The notes under the pieces are model-generated. The model did not search any database. It was not told the origin of the DNA and saw only the letters and a program-made list of their open reading frames with translations. This document shows positions 50,738-62,039 of a stretch of 64,000 nucleotides of DNA, piece by piece; the first letter of the stretch is position 1; every line of letters starts with the position of its first letter. Position numbers and translations under genes: made by a program. The DNA is taken from the NCBI GenBank assembly GCA_945910035.1, contig OX246754.1:39354678-39418677 (forward strand), written 5' to 3'. Origin of the DNA: Brachypalpus laphriformis (taxonomy: Eukaryota > Arthropoda > Insecta > Diptera > Syrphidae).

Positions 50738-52837
50738 TATTATTATTATTTGTGTAGGGTTATTTTGCACTGCGACCTAATGGTCTATTGTGCCCCCTGC
50801 TAATACCTTGGGGAGGTTTGCTCCCTCGTTACAGTCCCCTTCGCAATTGCAATTCCTGAGGAATTGTGTTTAAAGGTCATATGGTATGCTCTTCTTTGCC
50901 TTGGCGAGAATAGTTCACCTTAGAGTTCTTTCTCTAGACCAGTTTCTTTTAAGAATCTGAGAATGAGAAGTGGGTCCATGGTTGGCATATCCTCTTCTGA
51001 TACTTGGTATTTGCCCAAGTATTTCAAACTTTTGTGGGTCAGTGCCCCACAGGACACCAGAAGGTGTTCCGGAGTCTCACATGACTCATTGCAGAATCTG
51101 CAGAGGCCTTCATTTGTTACACCTAGTTTCCGTAGATGCTCCCTGAGTTTGCAGTGCCCCGTTAGGAAGCCTGTTAGGATCCGTAGGTTATTCTTGCTAA
51201 GGCAGATGCAGGCTTCGAATCTTTTCCGGTTGTAACATCCCAGTAGTTTCTTAGCCTGCTTCAGGCCTGTGGTGTTGTTCCAGGTTCTTGCCCTGTCTTC
51301 TCTCTCCATTTTCCTGAATTTCTCGCGTATAGTGTGTTCCCCCATTCCACAGAATGGTTCAGGTCCAATGAAGGGTTCTGCGCTCCCTTGTCTTGCCAGG
51401 GCGTCCACTGCTCGTTACCTTTTATCCCGACGTGACGAGATGGAGCGGTGTTAGCTCCAGGAGTACTTCCATGGCTGCAGTTGGACACGTTCGCATGGCC
51501 CCAGTGATGCAGAGGCACGCAAGTCTTTGCACTTTAGTGAGTGTCTCCTCGTAGTGACTAGACTAGTTCGCTTTGTCCATGCTATTGCTCCATAAGTGAT
51601 CATTGGTCTCACAATGGCAATGTACATCCATCTTAGAATATTTGGACTAAATCCCCAAGACTTACCCGCTAGGCTCCTGCATATCATTAGAGCACGGGTA
51701 GTTTTTTTGGATATCTCCTCTGTGTGTTTCTTCCACAAGAGTTTGCTATCTAGGTGTAATCCTAGATATTTCGCTTCCTTTACCGGTGTCAGTATCGTGC
51801 CCGACAGTCGGATTGGCTTCAGTTCAAGTTTTCTCTTCCTCGTGAACCGTACTATTGTGGTTTTGGCCGGGTTTATATTAAGCCCAGCCGTGCTGCACCA
51901 TTCTTGAGTTACTGTTAGGCCCCTTTGTATAGTATCACAACAGAGGGTTAGACATATCTAACCGGTTTCTAATATGGATATCTATGAGTCTCTCCATTGT
52001 CTTAAGGACGAATGATGTTAGACTTATAGGTCTGTATCATTTAGGCAGTTCGCTAGGCTTATTGCCCGGCTTGGGGATGAAAACCACATTAACCTGCCTC
52101 CAGGTGGGTGGTATGTATCCCCAATTGTTGCTGGCTCTAAATAAAACTGTCAACCCCGGCAGGATGAGGTCAATTGACTTTTGGAGAAGTGCTGGAAACA
52201 GACCGTCACCGCCGGGAGCTTTAAAAGGTTTGAATGTGCCTACCGCCCATTCAACTTTCTCTGGACTGAATATTTTTCCAGATAAACTATTCACTCTACT
52301 GTCCACATAAACTCTGTGGTTAATTGTGTTCGAGTACACATGAGATGTGTTAAGAGACGACCCTGGGAAATGTACCTGAAGTAAGGTTCTAAGTGTATCC
52401 ACACGGTCTGTCGTGTAGGTTCCGTCATTTTTCTTCAGTAAACGCAATTCGTGCGTGCCGCTGTAGGCATGTCAGCGATTGTTTTGCAGCATTTCCTCCA
52501 AGCAGCTCGCTTAGATCGTCTCAATACTAGATTTTAATCTCTGAGAGCAAACCTGTATTCGTCCCACCTCTTCGTTCGCTTTGCAGAGTTGAAGAGTTTT
52601 CTGACTTTCTTCCTAAGTTCCGCCAGTTGGTCATTCCACCAAGGCACTTTGCGTTTGCTAACATATGTCTTTGGGTCACAGCTGTCGTGGTAGGAATCAA
52701 GCGGTATATTGTTAAGCTGGTATGCAGCTTCATCCAGCTTTTGAGAACACTAGTTCACGATAGCGATGCCAATCCGTAGATTTGGGATCGTATCTATTAG
52801 AGACATATGAGAGTTGGCCAGGTATGTCAAACCTGAG
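50738..52837 (-). mobile_element. Loa-type LINE copy G1, 5'-truncated
   Basis: A distinct Loa-type family. Its 3' end in sense is a run of AAT repeats (plus 50727-50742). It shares the 3' UTR motif CTGCGACC..TCTATTGTGCC with B1/B2. The 5' truncation at 52837 coincides with the mariner target duplication. Confidence 0.8.
50920..52733 (-). pseudogene. G1 ORF2: RT with large deletions and C-terminal region
   Basis: Upstream piece: WWNDQLAELRKKVRKLFNSA-like linker (52730-52560) and LRLLKKNDGTYTTDRVDTLR. The fingers are VGTFKPFKAPGGDGLFPALL and QVNVVFIPKPGNKPSELPK. Most of the palm is deleted near 51960, including the YADD box. It continues AKYLGLHLDSKLLWKKHTEE and YIAIVRPMITYGAIAW, and jumps near 51440 into the end of RNase H (VGIKGNE..VDALARQGSAE). 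The tail is GFLTGHCKLREHLRKLG and CRFCNESCETPEHLLVSC, with stop at 50920. Two internal deletions remove catalytic sites. Confidence 0.82.
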
Positions 52838-52846
52838 AAAGAGTTT

Positions 52847-53000
52847 ACTCACGCTAAAACTTTACAACGGTGCGACGAATTGCCTGCACACTGAAGATGA
52901 TGACGATGGACCTCACGATGATATGTTGCGTATTTACAACTGAGCCGGAATTTCCATAATTTTTTTTAATAATTTCCGCACGATGGACAAGCGTGAAACA
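52847..53000 (-). pseudogene. M3 transposase, N-terminal HTH remnant
   Basis: The minus strand in mixed frames gives HRAEIIKKNYGNSGSVVNTQ and IRRTVVKF. This resembles the DD41D N-terminus (RAEIIK..SVVNT..TIRNIVEKF). It joins the catalytic part at 48680 if the LINE insertion is removed. Confidence 0.55.
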
Positions 53001-53120
53001 ATGCATGATGAAATGGTAAACCTTACTGAATATTTTGACAGCTGGATGTCATTGGTAACTTTGACAGCTGCTGAAACAAAACAATTGGAAAAAGTATCAC
53101 TGCTATCTGGTCACCCTCTA

Positions 53121-54825
53121 GGTATTATGGCTTAATATTAGTCGGGCCTAAGAAATGTGTGCTCATACTTTTTTCCTTTTGTTACACATTACTAGTAGAG
53201 AATGATCCAAATGATTTCATTATTTCCAGGAATTCTACAAATATCATGAAGGGGTCAGAAAATAAAGCATAAAAATACTAGCATTGAAAAAAGAAAGATA
53301 ATTGAAATAAAACCATTCAACATACGAGTATTAATAGGCAGGTGATTGCTTAAATGCCTCTGTTACTAAATTTAATACAATCTTGCTTTTTAACGGGAAA
53401 GCTTTTCTAGGATTTTTTTTTTAAATCTTATTTAAGATACTAAACAAGCAAATTAATATCAATATATCGGATTATTTATTTTAAAGCATTTTTGGAACAT
53501 ATGCAAAAAAATTGTCAGGGTAATAATAACTTCTAATAAAATTCTTTAACAACTAGCCATAAAATGGAGTATATGTATGTATTGTATATATGTGGTCACA
53601 TACAAAGATATCGTTTCAGTAATTTTATTAATGAGCGAAGAGTACTATGCTCGTAAACTAAAGAGATGCAGTCTTGCACATTCATCCCCAACAGAATTAA
53701 TTTCATTCCCTCCATTAACGTCGGTCGTCAAAATCGTTTCATCTCGCCAGCTGGCTGCCTTGAGAACTCATTCAATTAAGCTGTTCATTTTGCTTAATGG
53801 TAAGATATATGTAGTGTACGGAAACCATGAAAAATATTGCATTAAACATTAGAACTTTGTATCAACTATTCGTCCAGCTAACTATGTAGGTCGTTTGCAA
53901 ATTTATGTTGGCATAATCAGTCTTTTCTGTCAGTGCATCATTAAAATAAATTATTAATGTGTTCTGACTCCTTACTTAACAACCCAACCTCTCTAGTTAG
54001 CTTAATAGTAAGCTATCTGCCTTCAGGTTTGAACGCCAAATTGGGCGATGTTTCTTTCAACTGGATGCATCACCTAAGCCGATGTCTTCTCCCCCTGCGC
54101 TGTCCTTTCGAATTGGATTTAAAAACTCTGAAGCGCTGGTATCTAAATGCTAAACGTGTCCTTGCCACTTTAGACTCTCGACTCCAGCCATTCTGACTAG
54201 GTTTGTGTCTAGTGTCTTTCTCTACTCTTTGTTTTCACAAACAGGTCCGAAAATCACTCGAAAAACTTTATCTTCGAATCAGGCAGGAATACTTCCATCC
54301 GATCTGGTTCAATCGATTTTAATGTTTCGGACACCAGGTTGGGACTTCTGGGAGCTTAATTGTGGACCTCCTTTAATGGTGATGAGCTTAGCTATCCTTA
54401 TCTCGCTTACATTTTCTTATTTGACTCAGCTTTTTGTACAGCAATAGGTGTCTTTTCTTTTGGCTGTAGGTGTCATAGATAGCTCTCATCCCCGTTATGT
54501 TTTAACCGATGTTTTCTTGCGTGAGCTTAAAGAAACTCTTAATTAAGCTAGGGATTTTCTTGTGGAGGTGGCGAAAAATTGTATGTACTCGTATTTGACG
54601 TGGGCCCTTTGACAGCTTACCGAAAGTGATGCTATTGGTCATATGCACTTGATATTTGCTGCCTTAGACTTGGACTTCCATTGGCAAAGTTTCTGCCATT
54701 TTTTTGTTATTGTAGCAGCTAGGTATTGAATTTAAAAAAAATATTGGTCCGAGTAAACATTATCCTCTTGGAGGGTGCAAAAATACTACGCATGCATTTC
54801 AATCGGATGATCAATCTTACATACT
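53121..54825. other. Unassigned sequence
   Basis: About 1.7 kb without a recognisable element. Short open stretches near 53577-53850 and 53957-54447 show no motif that I know. It may contain host intergenic or very old repeat sequence. Confidence 0.35.
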
Positions 54826-56060
54826 TACTTGGGTGGCACTACAGTTCGGGGTAAACCTGGGCTTCTACCAACAATCCTCTCCATTTAGCTCACTCTTTAG
54901 CTAATTGTCTCCAGTTGCGCACTCCGAGTTGATCGAGATCGTCTTGAGCTTGTGCGCGCCGGATGCGGTGAGGATGCTCCTTACTGCGTCGCCCCTTCGG
55001 GTAAGATTCGAAGACTCTGCGGGCCGGAGCGTTGGTGTTCATCCGCTCTACATGTCCTAGCCATCTGAAACGTCCAATACCCATTTTTTGACTAGGTCGA
55101 TATAGCTGTATAGCTTGTATAGTTCGTCGTTGAAACTCCTCCTTCAAAACTCGTCAACGCAAATGGTATCGAATATCTTACGAACAATTTTCCTTTCGCA
55201 GCGACCAAGGATATCTTCATACAGACTGAGATGATCAGAGAGTCACCTTAGTTGTTCGAGATAGAGTTCAAGAATTGCCTTATTAACCAAAAGCGATTGG
55301 CAAGAGTTATTCTTCGCTTAATTTTCGCGCTGACGTAGTTTTCAGAATTAATAGTAGAGCCAAGGTAAACTAACCTAACCTAACCTATCTCGAAGATGTA
55401 GCTGTCTACTGTGACGGTCTGTCCAATTCGTGGGTGTTGATTGCCCCTTCTTGTTGACAGCATACGTGTATACTTAGTTTTGCTTTTGTTTATCGCTAAA
55501 CCCATTTCGGCTGCTCTGGTTCAATGCTTGCATACGCACCGGTGACAGCTCACTGAGTTCTCCAATTATATCCATATCGTCGGCGTATGCAAGCAGTTGC
55601 ATAGATCTTTGATAAATTATGCCTCTGGTGTTAGCTTGTGAGTTTCGCACGATCCGTTCAAGTACAATATTAAAGAAGTCACCTTGTCTAAAACCTTTTT
55701 TGACATCAAAGATCTCCGTAAGGTCATTACCGACCTTGATGGAGCAGCGAGCGTTCTCCATCGTCATCCTGTACAGAAAGACAAGTTTGGCAGGGATATC
55801 AAAACAAGACATGGCTCTATATAGTCTTCTCTATAGATTCTGTCATAGGCGGCATTGAAATCGATAAGGAGATGATCAGATTCGATTTGGACCTCTTGGG
55901 TTTTCTCCAGGATCTGTCGAAATGTGAAGAATTGATCGATGGTGGACTTTCCTGGCCTGAAACCGCACTGATAGAGGCCAATCGAGTCGACATAATTTTT
56001 GATCTGTAGAGCGTCAGATCATTTTGGGTACAGCAATCGTGTGCTTGCTACTGTGGTGTC
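54826..56060 (-). pseudogene. CFDP2-type LINE X3, internally deleted
   Basis: The sense strand begins near 56060 with an endonuclease remnant (VASTRL), then jumps into the reverse transcriptase: GLYQCGFRPGKSTIDQFFTF, a shifted AAYDRIYRE, CFDIPAKLVFLYRMTMENAR, VKKGFRQGDFFNIVLERIV, LLAYADDMDIIGELS (catalytic ADD) and a short insert of AACCT repeats near 55372. It then reads YLGSTINSENYVSAKIKRRI. The C-terminus is GRFRWLGHVERMNTNAPARR, QLGVRNWRQLAKE, ending in TAAG repeats at about 54826. Multiple frameshifts. Closest to X1 and X4. Confidence 0.82.
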
Positions 56061-56902
56061 TCACCCCGCCACAAAGTCCATTGCCCGAAGTGATCTTAGA
56101 AGCTATATTTTCCAACAGTGTTTGCTCTCCTTAATTGTTGTGTTTAAATCGTCAAGCAATATTTTAAGGTCATAACGTGGACAATTTGATCACATCTTGG
56201 GGGAGATCTCAAGTCCTATAAAAGATTGTCTTATTTGTACATCTTACTTAAATAAATTTAAATTGAATTGAGTTCATACATGCAATAGCCATTCCTATCC
56301 TCTGTGAGAGCGTGAACTCATGTTGAGTTTATACTGGATTTTTGCTTCACATCTCTGCCAACAAATTCGCATGCAAACAAACGTTGTTTCTGTTTATTGT
56401 AATAGTCTTAATAGCAGTCGTTATAATTTTCATCATTCTTTTGCATGGCTGTCTCTTCGTAGTCGGGGAATCATTCCGGGGTAACAACTGCAAACATGTG
56501 TATTGGATTATAGGTTAGACGCAGTGAACGATCTCTGAAGATATAAGATTCAAATATACCGATTTAGCCAACATAAGGTACATAACAGCTGCGACTGCAA
56601 GCGCGGAGGACCTGATAATACTGCTGCCAGGACTCCTGGCTTGCATTAGGAATATGCACATCTCGACTCCCTAAGCCATTGCTATATGTACGTCGATTTG
56701 TATCCGCAACATCGAGTTTGAGATAACATCTGACTTTTAAAGCTGCCTTTAAAGATCAAAGGGTTTGGATCTCGTTTTTGAATTGAGTGATCTAGTCCGC
56801 TTAGGATATTGTAGTGTTTTAAGAATTAGAAGCCGAAAATTGGAGTCCCCAAGCTTAAGCCATTCGCAATAATAAGACTCCATACGAATGGTCTATGGCG
56901 TC
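56061..56902. other. Unassigned sequence
   Basis: No coding motif or repeat recognised. It ends at the target site of RTE-3. Confidence 0.4.
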
Positions 56903-57027
56903 CTAAATTTAGTATAGTATTTTCTTCTTCTTCCTTTTATCAACGAGGCTATGATCCGAAAACAAGGGATCACAACCCTCCCACTTTACCGCATTTCTAC
57001 TGATCCGCACTAAATTTAGTATAGTAT
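56903..57027 (-). mobile_element. RTE 3'-end-only insertion (RTE-3) with 18-bp target duplication
   Basis: CTAAATTTAGTATAGTAT at 56903-56920 is repeated exactly at 57010-57027. The 89-bp insert 56921-57009 is RTE 3' UTR with a TTC tail at its left (GAA in sense). Stem arms are 56947-56957 and 56967-56977. It is the shortest of the three RTE copies. Confidence 0.94.
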
Positions 57028-57984
57028 ATGTTTTGATAATGAAGCTGTTACATCAGCATCCATATGAATTTCACATTGTTAAACATTGGTCCAGAGTGAC
57101 TTTCACTCTTTTGCTCCACTGTACAAAACACATCAGTCCAACTGCATTAATTTGAAATAACTCACCCTTCGAGAGCTTTGAGCACCTACACCAAATTTCT
57201 ATACAAAGTTTGAGTTCAAAATAAAAATACTCACTACTCTTCCCTTTGGGGGAAGGCTACACGAAACAAAAAATCGTTGAAAAACTATTTTTAAATTTTT
57301 AGCGCATTCCCATCGTAATAATGCCCTAATTACGTCACATAATCCACACATGACATTGCAGTCTATACCCTGACATTTCTTTTCAAACTAACCTCCTTAT
57401 TATTAGTACTTGAGAAAAGAACTTGGGCTAGAAGAAAAAATAAAAAAGTTACACACAGTGTCCCGCGTATGTAGGTAGATAGATATTATATATGGCGCAA
57501 TTGAGGAATATAGCTAACGATGTGATGACGGGTGACATTATCTCTGGGGAGCACCATCTAACACATAGGCAGCACCTTGTTACACTGTTCTCAGCGCTAT
57601 TGATTGAAATTTGAAGTAGTCCTTGTGGGACATGAGAAACGATTCTACAGAATTTCATCTAAGAATGTCGTCGACAATCTTTTCTTCTTCTTATATTTTT
57701 ATTTTTGTCAAAAGCTTAATGTCCTTTAAATATTAGGGAAACGATTTCTCGAAGCTTTCTTTTTTGCGGCTTGAGGGTTGCATATATTATCGGGTTATAA
57801 TAAATCTATCGACATATTTTTATAAATTAGGACTAAAGCGACGGCGCAAGTTTTCAATGAGGGCTCTTTCTTATAAGTTCCTCTGCTTTGTAAGAATTTC
57901 TCTCTGTGAGATTCATAAATTATTCTGAATAGTTGAATTAATATCTCCAGTTATTGATAACAAAGTTATTTTGGATTCAGAATG
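57028..57984. other. Unassigned sequence
   Basis: No gene supported. A minus-strand frame at 57449-57658 has no recognisable motif. TATGGCGCAATTGAGGAATA near 57490 recalls the SINE tail only briefly. Confidence 0.35.
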
Positions 57985-58021
57985 TAATTTAGTCAATTAG
58001 GCAGGGACACTACACAGATCA

Positions 58022-58584
58022 GAAATCAAGCCAAGAATAACTCTTGCCAATCGCTGTTTTTTGGGCTTATACGGCAATTCAACAGTAAAGCCCTATCTCG
58101 AACAACTAAGGATACTCTGTATAAGACCCTGATCATCCCAGTCCTACTTTACGGCGCTGGAACATAGACTTTATTAAAAGAGGATGAAGATACCTTGGTC
58201 GCTTTGAGAGAAAAATTCTTCGTAATATTTTGGTCCCGTTTGCGTTGACGGGTTTTGGAGGAGAAGATTCAATCACGAACTATACGAGCTGTACAGCTAC
58301 ATCCACCTCGTCAAAAAACTGCGTATTGGACGTCTGAGATGGCTAGGACATGTAGAGCGAATGGACACCAACGCTCCGGCCCGCAGAGTCTTCGAATTTA
58401 GCCCCGAGGAACGACGCCGTAAAGGACCTCCTCGCAGTAGGTGGCGCGCACAAGTTCAAAGGGACTTCGACCAACTTGGAGTGCGCAACTGGAGGCAATT
58501 AGCTAAAGACCGAGCTAAATGGGGGGGCTTGTTGGTTGAGGCCCAGGTTCACCCAGAATTGTAGCGCCACCTAAGTAAGTAAAT
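58022..58584 (+). mobile_element. CFDP2-type LINE X4, 5'-truncated, with 13-bp duplication
   Basis: ACTACACAGATCA at 58009-58021 recurs at 58585-58597. The 563-bp insert has the LINE C-terminus in several frames: RITLANRCFLGLIRQFNSKA, YKTLIIPVLLYGAGT, then RRLRWLGHVERMDTNAPARR-like, FSPEERRRKGPPRSRWRAQV and QLGVRNWRQLAKDRAKWGGL. The end GTAGCGCCACCTAAGTAAGT matches the X3 end. Confidence 0.88.
58361..58564 (+). pseudogene. X4 ORF2 C-terminal end
   Basis: An open 67-residue piece (MDTNAPARRVFEFSPEERRR to VEAQVHPEL) that aligns with X3 at 55060-54860. The function of this LINE C-terminal tail is not known to me. Confidence 0.8.
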
Positions 58585-58805
58585 ACTACACAGATCAAAT
58601 CAACAAAGGTCAGTTACCTAGGAAGTATTCTAAGTAGTATACTGCTTTAGAATGAACACGAAAAAGAAGTCTGCAAAGGTTTAGCAGGTAAAATCTGTGG
58701 ATTCTGTCCCAGCATATCATACTAGACGTATAGGTTTACTATGATGGTAACACCAATCATCATCTATAGTGCGCTGGTTTGGCCCAAGAGTACTGAGTTT
58801 TTTTT

Positions 58806-59060
58806 TTTTGTATTTCTCTTGGAAGCATTGGGCCTATGCATTCCAGCAAATTTGGTTCGGTGTGGTCATTTTGGCGCCTTCTCATGTGGCATTGAGGGGT
58901 TTAAGTTGGAAGAGCGTTGATCTTCTCCAAGTGTTTTTTGGTCGTCCTCGTTGTCTACTTTCCTGCAGATTCCAGTTCAAGGTCATTTTAGTTTTGCCAT
59001 CGATAGGTTTTCTTGCGATGTTGTCTATCCACCTCCATTTTCTTCTTTTAATTTGATGAC
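58806..59060 (-). pseudogene. LINE C-terminal fragment (RGRPKNTWRR type)
   Basis: The minus strand in mixed frames gives RWIDNIARKPIDGKTKMTLN, WNLQESRQRGRPKNTWRRS and AKMTTPNQICWNA. The RGRPKNTWRR block is typical of the extreme C-terminus of several LINE reverse transcriptases. A T-run at 58799-58810 could be its tail. The clade is undetermined. Confidence 0.58.
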
Positions 59061-59265
59061 GTATGGGCTATTCCCACAGATCTCCATTACAGAACACATT
59101 GAATAACACTTGTAGCCTCTGTGCGATCACGTCTACGATGGTGCAGAAGTGCTTGAACAAATTCAATAATCTATGCAAGAACAACAATTCTACTCGGAGC
59201 CGGATCACGTTGGAGTAGAGGGTAATTAGGAACTCTTGGCATGAACGGGTATGTCATTCGAGAAG
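59061..59265. other. Short unassigned spacer
   Basis: No feature seen. Confidence 0.4.
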
Positions 59266-61600
59266 GATTATTATTTTTTTTTTTTTTTATTGGGATGGGT
59301 AATCTTCAAAAGACGAAACTCAGTACGTCCAGACTAACAGTGTGGGACTCTTACCCACTAAACCCCCCTCCCACGACCGCCCCATTCCCCGCGGTACTGC
59401 CGTCAAGCATTTCATCGCGGAGGGGGTTTTAGTCTGATGTATTCGACTAGTGTGTGTTTGCATTTTCCTGCTCAGCATTTATTGTATTTCGCCGGTCTGA
59501 TTCTTTCCTTTCTCTTTCTAGGGTTCTTAGAATCTTCATTATGCGCATTGTGCTCCCAGCGACTGCGTCCCATGCCTCCTGGCTTTTGAGCATTTCGCCA
59601 ACGATGTTTTCTGGCGTCAGTGCATTGCCGAGTTCACACCTTAGTGCATTCCTTTCGTCGAGGAATCTTGGGCATTCAAAACATATATATGTTCTGCATT
59701 TTCTACGCAGTCAGAGCAATGCGGACAGTAAGGGCTATTGTCGTGTTTATACTTATGTAAGTACGAACGAAAGCATCCATGGCCCGTTAGGAACTGCGTT
59801 AAGAAGAACTCAAGTTCTCCATGTTGCCGGTCGAACCATGGCTGGATTTGGTGTATGAGCCTATTAGTCCACCTGCCTTTCTCAGAAGCATTCCAGCATT
59901 CTTGCCATTCTCTTAGGCTTTCTGCTCTATAGAGCCGGTTTTCGCTGGCCTCCTTTCTTTCTCTTCTTGCGCAGTACTGACGTTGCTGTTTTACTGCCAG
60001 GATATCTATTTGGAGCATTCTCGCTACCACGCAGGCTGCATCGCTAGAAGTAGTGCGAAATGCGCAGCTAGCTCTCAATGCACATATTCGATACACAGAT
60101 GTGATATGTGATCTGTATGTTTTAATTGCCATGGCCCCGGCCCAAATTGGTGCGGCGTATAGGATTATAGACGTAACCACTCTAGCCAGCAGTAACCTAC
60201 GGCTATGTCTTGGTCCTCCTATGTTGGGCATGATACGCGCGAGTGCAGCACTTGCTATTGCACCTTTTCGGCTTACATACTTAAGGTGATCTCTAAATGA
60301 AAGTCTCGTATCTATCATGATACCTAGGTATTTTATATGCGGTTTAGATGTGATTTCATGGCCGCCGACTATAATGGTGAGAGTTTCTACCTTCTCCCTA
60401 CTACTTATCAGGATTGCTTCAGTTTTATGCTCCGCCAGTGTTAGACCAACTGAGGTGAGCCATTTTCGTATTATCCTTATTGTCGCATTGCTTATCTGTT
60501 CCACCTTCTCCAACAGTTTAGCAGTGACAATAATGGTGATATCATCAGCAAATCCCACTATTTTTGTTTCTCCGGGTATAGGAAGTCGCAGTATACCGTC
60601 ATACATAATATTCCAGAGCAGAGGGCCAAGGACTGAGCCCTGTGATCTTATATTCCTTGGGGCCGCGGTCTGTATTGTATACCAAGATTCTGCACCTGAA
60701 GTAGTTAACAATAACGTCTATGAGGTATTGTGGTACTCTTCCTTCCTTCTGAGCGCTTGTAAGATGCGACTCCAATTTGCCGTATTGAAGGCGTTTTTTA
60801 TGTCGAGAGTTATAACCAAGCAGTACTTTTTGGAACCGCCTCTCCATCTTCTTCCCTGTATAGCCTCTTGTGCCGTTTTAACTACCACATTGATTGCATT
60901 TGTTGTTGAGCGCGCTTTTCGAAAACCGTATTGGTGTTCTGAAAGACCTCCAGATTCTTGAATTGCTGCCTCTACCCTGTTACAGATGATTCGCTCCAAT
61001 ATTTTGCCAGCCGTATCTAACATACAGAGCGGGCTGTATGATGATGGTTCATTTGGTGGTTTCTTACCTTTGGGAAGAAGTACTAGGTTTTGCCGTTTCC
61101 ACTGATCGGGGAAGACTCCTTCCTCCAGGCAAATGTTAATAAACATTTCTGGGCTTACTTTTATAGCTGTCTTGAGTGCTATATTTGGGATACCATCTGG
61201 TCCAGGTGCTTTTTTATCCCCAATTTTATTGCAAGTCTCGATTATTTCTTCTATGGTTACCTCTCGGATTGTTGGTGCCTCTACTATTGGATCATCCGAG
61301 AATGCGTTCTCTTGTTGATGAGGAAATAGTCCGACCACGATGTTGTGTAAGAACTCTGGGCAGGTGGAAATCTGTGGCTGGCACCTTTTCAATTTTTTCA
61401 TGACGATTTGGTAGGCTTTGCCTCAAGGATTTTCGTCAGCTTCATCACACAGCTCGGCGAAACACTTACGTTTGCTCTTTAGTATGGCTGTTTTTAGTTC
61501 CTTTCGAGCCACCCTGTAGTCTTCTTGCAGTTCACTGGAGACGGCCCTCGCTCTAGATATCGTATACGCCCTAGAAGAAGAATTATGAAAAAAAGATATA
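59266..61600 (-). mobile_element. R1-clade LINE, 5'-truncated
   Basis: The 3' poly-A tail is the T-run at 59274-59288. A GC-rich 3' UTR follows (CCCCCTCCGC near 59420 in sense), then the reverse transcriptase gene, truncated near 61590. R1-clade elements often insert in rDNA, but no rDNA flanks are visible here. Confidence 0.85.
59641..61590 (-). pseudogene. R1-clade reverse transcriptase with CCHC end
   Basis: It begins ARAVSSELQEDYRVARKELK, FAELCDEADENP with a stop at Trp, and YQIVMKKLKRCQP. Reverse transcriptase: DKKAPGPDGIPNIALKTAIK, WKRQNLVLLPKGKKPPNEPS, SYSPLCMLDTAGKILERIIC, HQYGFRKARSTTNAINVVV and VITLDIKNAFNTANW. Frameshifts near 60735 and 60640, then GSVLGPLLWNIMYDGILRLP, GFADDITIIVTA (catalytic ADD) and KYLGIMIDTRLSFRDHLKYV. 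Near the end FLTGHGCFRSYLHKYKHDN and CPHCSDCVENAEHIYV form the C-terminal zinc cluster. Confidence 0.9.
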
Positions 61601-61689
61601 GGTACCTAATCAAACTTTTCAGGGAACTGCCAATGCTAAGGCAGGTAAATAAAGGTACTCTTAGGGGATTTTAATGGAAGAAGATCTAA

Positions 61690-61900
61690 GACCTGCATCA
61701 TCCTAGGCAGAAATAAACTTTGAATACGTGCGAGTTTCCTAACAGGACACTGTAACTATGGGGCACTACATGACAGATAGAAGAGATTCGTAGCGAAAAT
61801 AAACTGAACGAGGTGCTCGAGTGGTGGCCTCAGCTGGCACCAGGAAGTTGCAGTGCATCTATCTTAATTTAATTCATTCATTTATACTTTATATACACAT
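61690..61900 (+). pseudogene. Possible Loa-type C-terminal scrap
   Basis: A frame reads RASFLTGHCNYGALHDR, resembling LVSFLTGHCQLLYHLNKM of B1. Only this short block is recognisable, and the downstream zinc cluster is not evident. Confidence 0.35.
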
Positions 61901-62039
61901 TTACTTTGACCATTCAAACACTGACCAAGCACATACTACGAGTATTCAGCTAAATCGTGTACATTTTAAATTAATATCACTAAAATCAATAGCATCTCTG
62001 CTTACTTTACGGGCTCCCTGCCCGTGAAGAGTGTCTGCC

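Larger units (their letters stand above)
48080..53118 (-). mobile_element. Mariner DD41D element M3, split by LINEs
   Basis: The left end CAGGGTGACCAGATAAGAAT (48080) pairs with the inverse of the right end (GAGGGTGACCAGATAGCA, ending 53118). TA flanks at 48078-48079 and 53119-53120. The mariner itself is 48080-48689 plus 52838-53118, about 880 bp. The rest is a LINE insertion flanked by AAAGAGTTT. Confidence 0.9.
57985..58800 (+). pseudogene. Loa-type LINE fragment hosting X4
   Basis: After X4 the plus strand reads STKVSYLGSILSSILL, EHEKEVCKGLAGKICGFCPS and MMVTPIIIYSALVWPKS, the KYLG-to-VRP..TYASLVW block of Loa-type LINEs. Before X4 only about 25 bp (VILDSEC region) may belong. Both sides share the duplicated site ACTACACAGATCA. 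Strongly decayed. Confidence 0.55.

Noticed and set aside
55365..55390. Telomere repeat (TTAGG-type)
   Set aside because: Only three short AACCT units, inside a LINE gene. Flies generally lack TTAGG telomeres.
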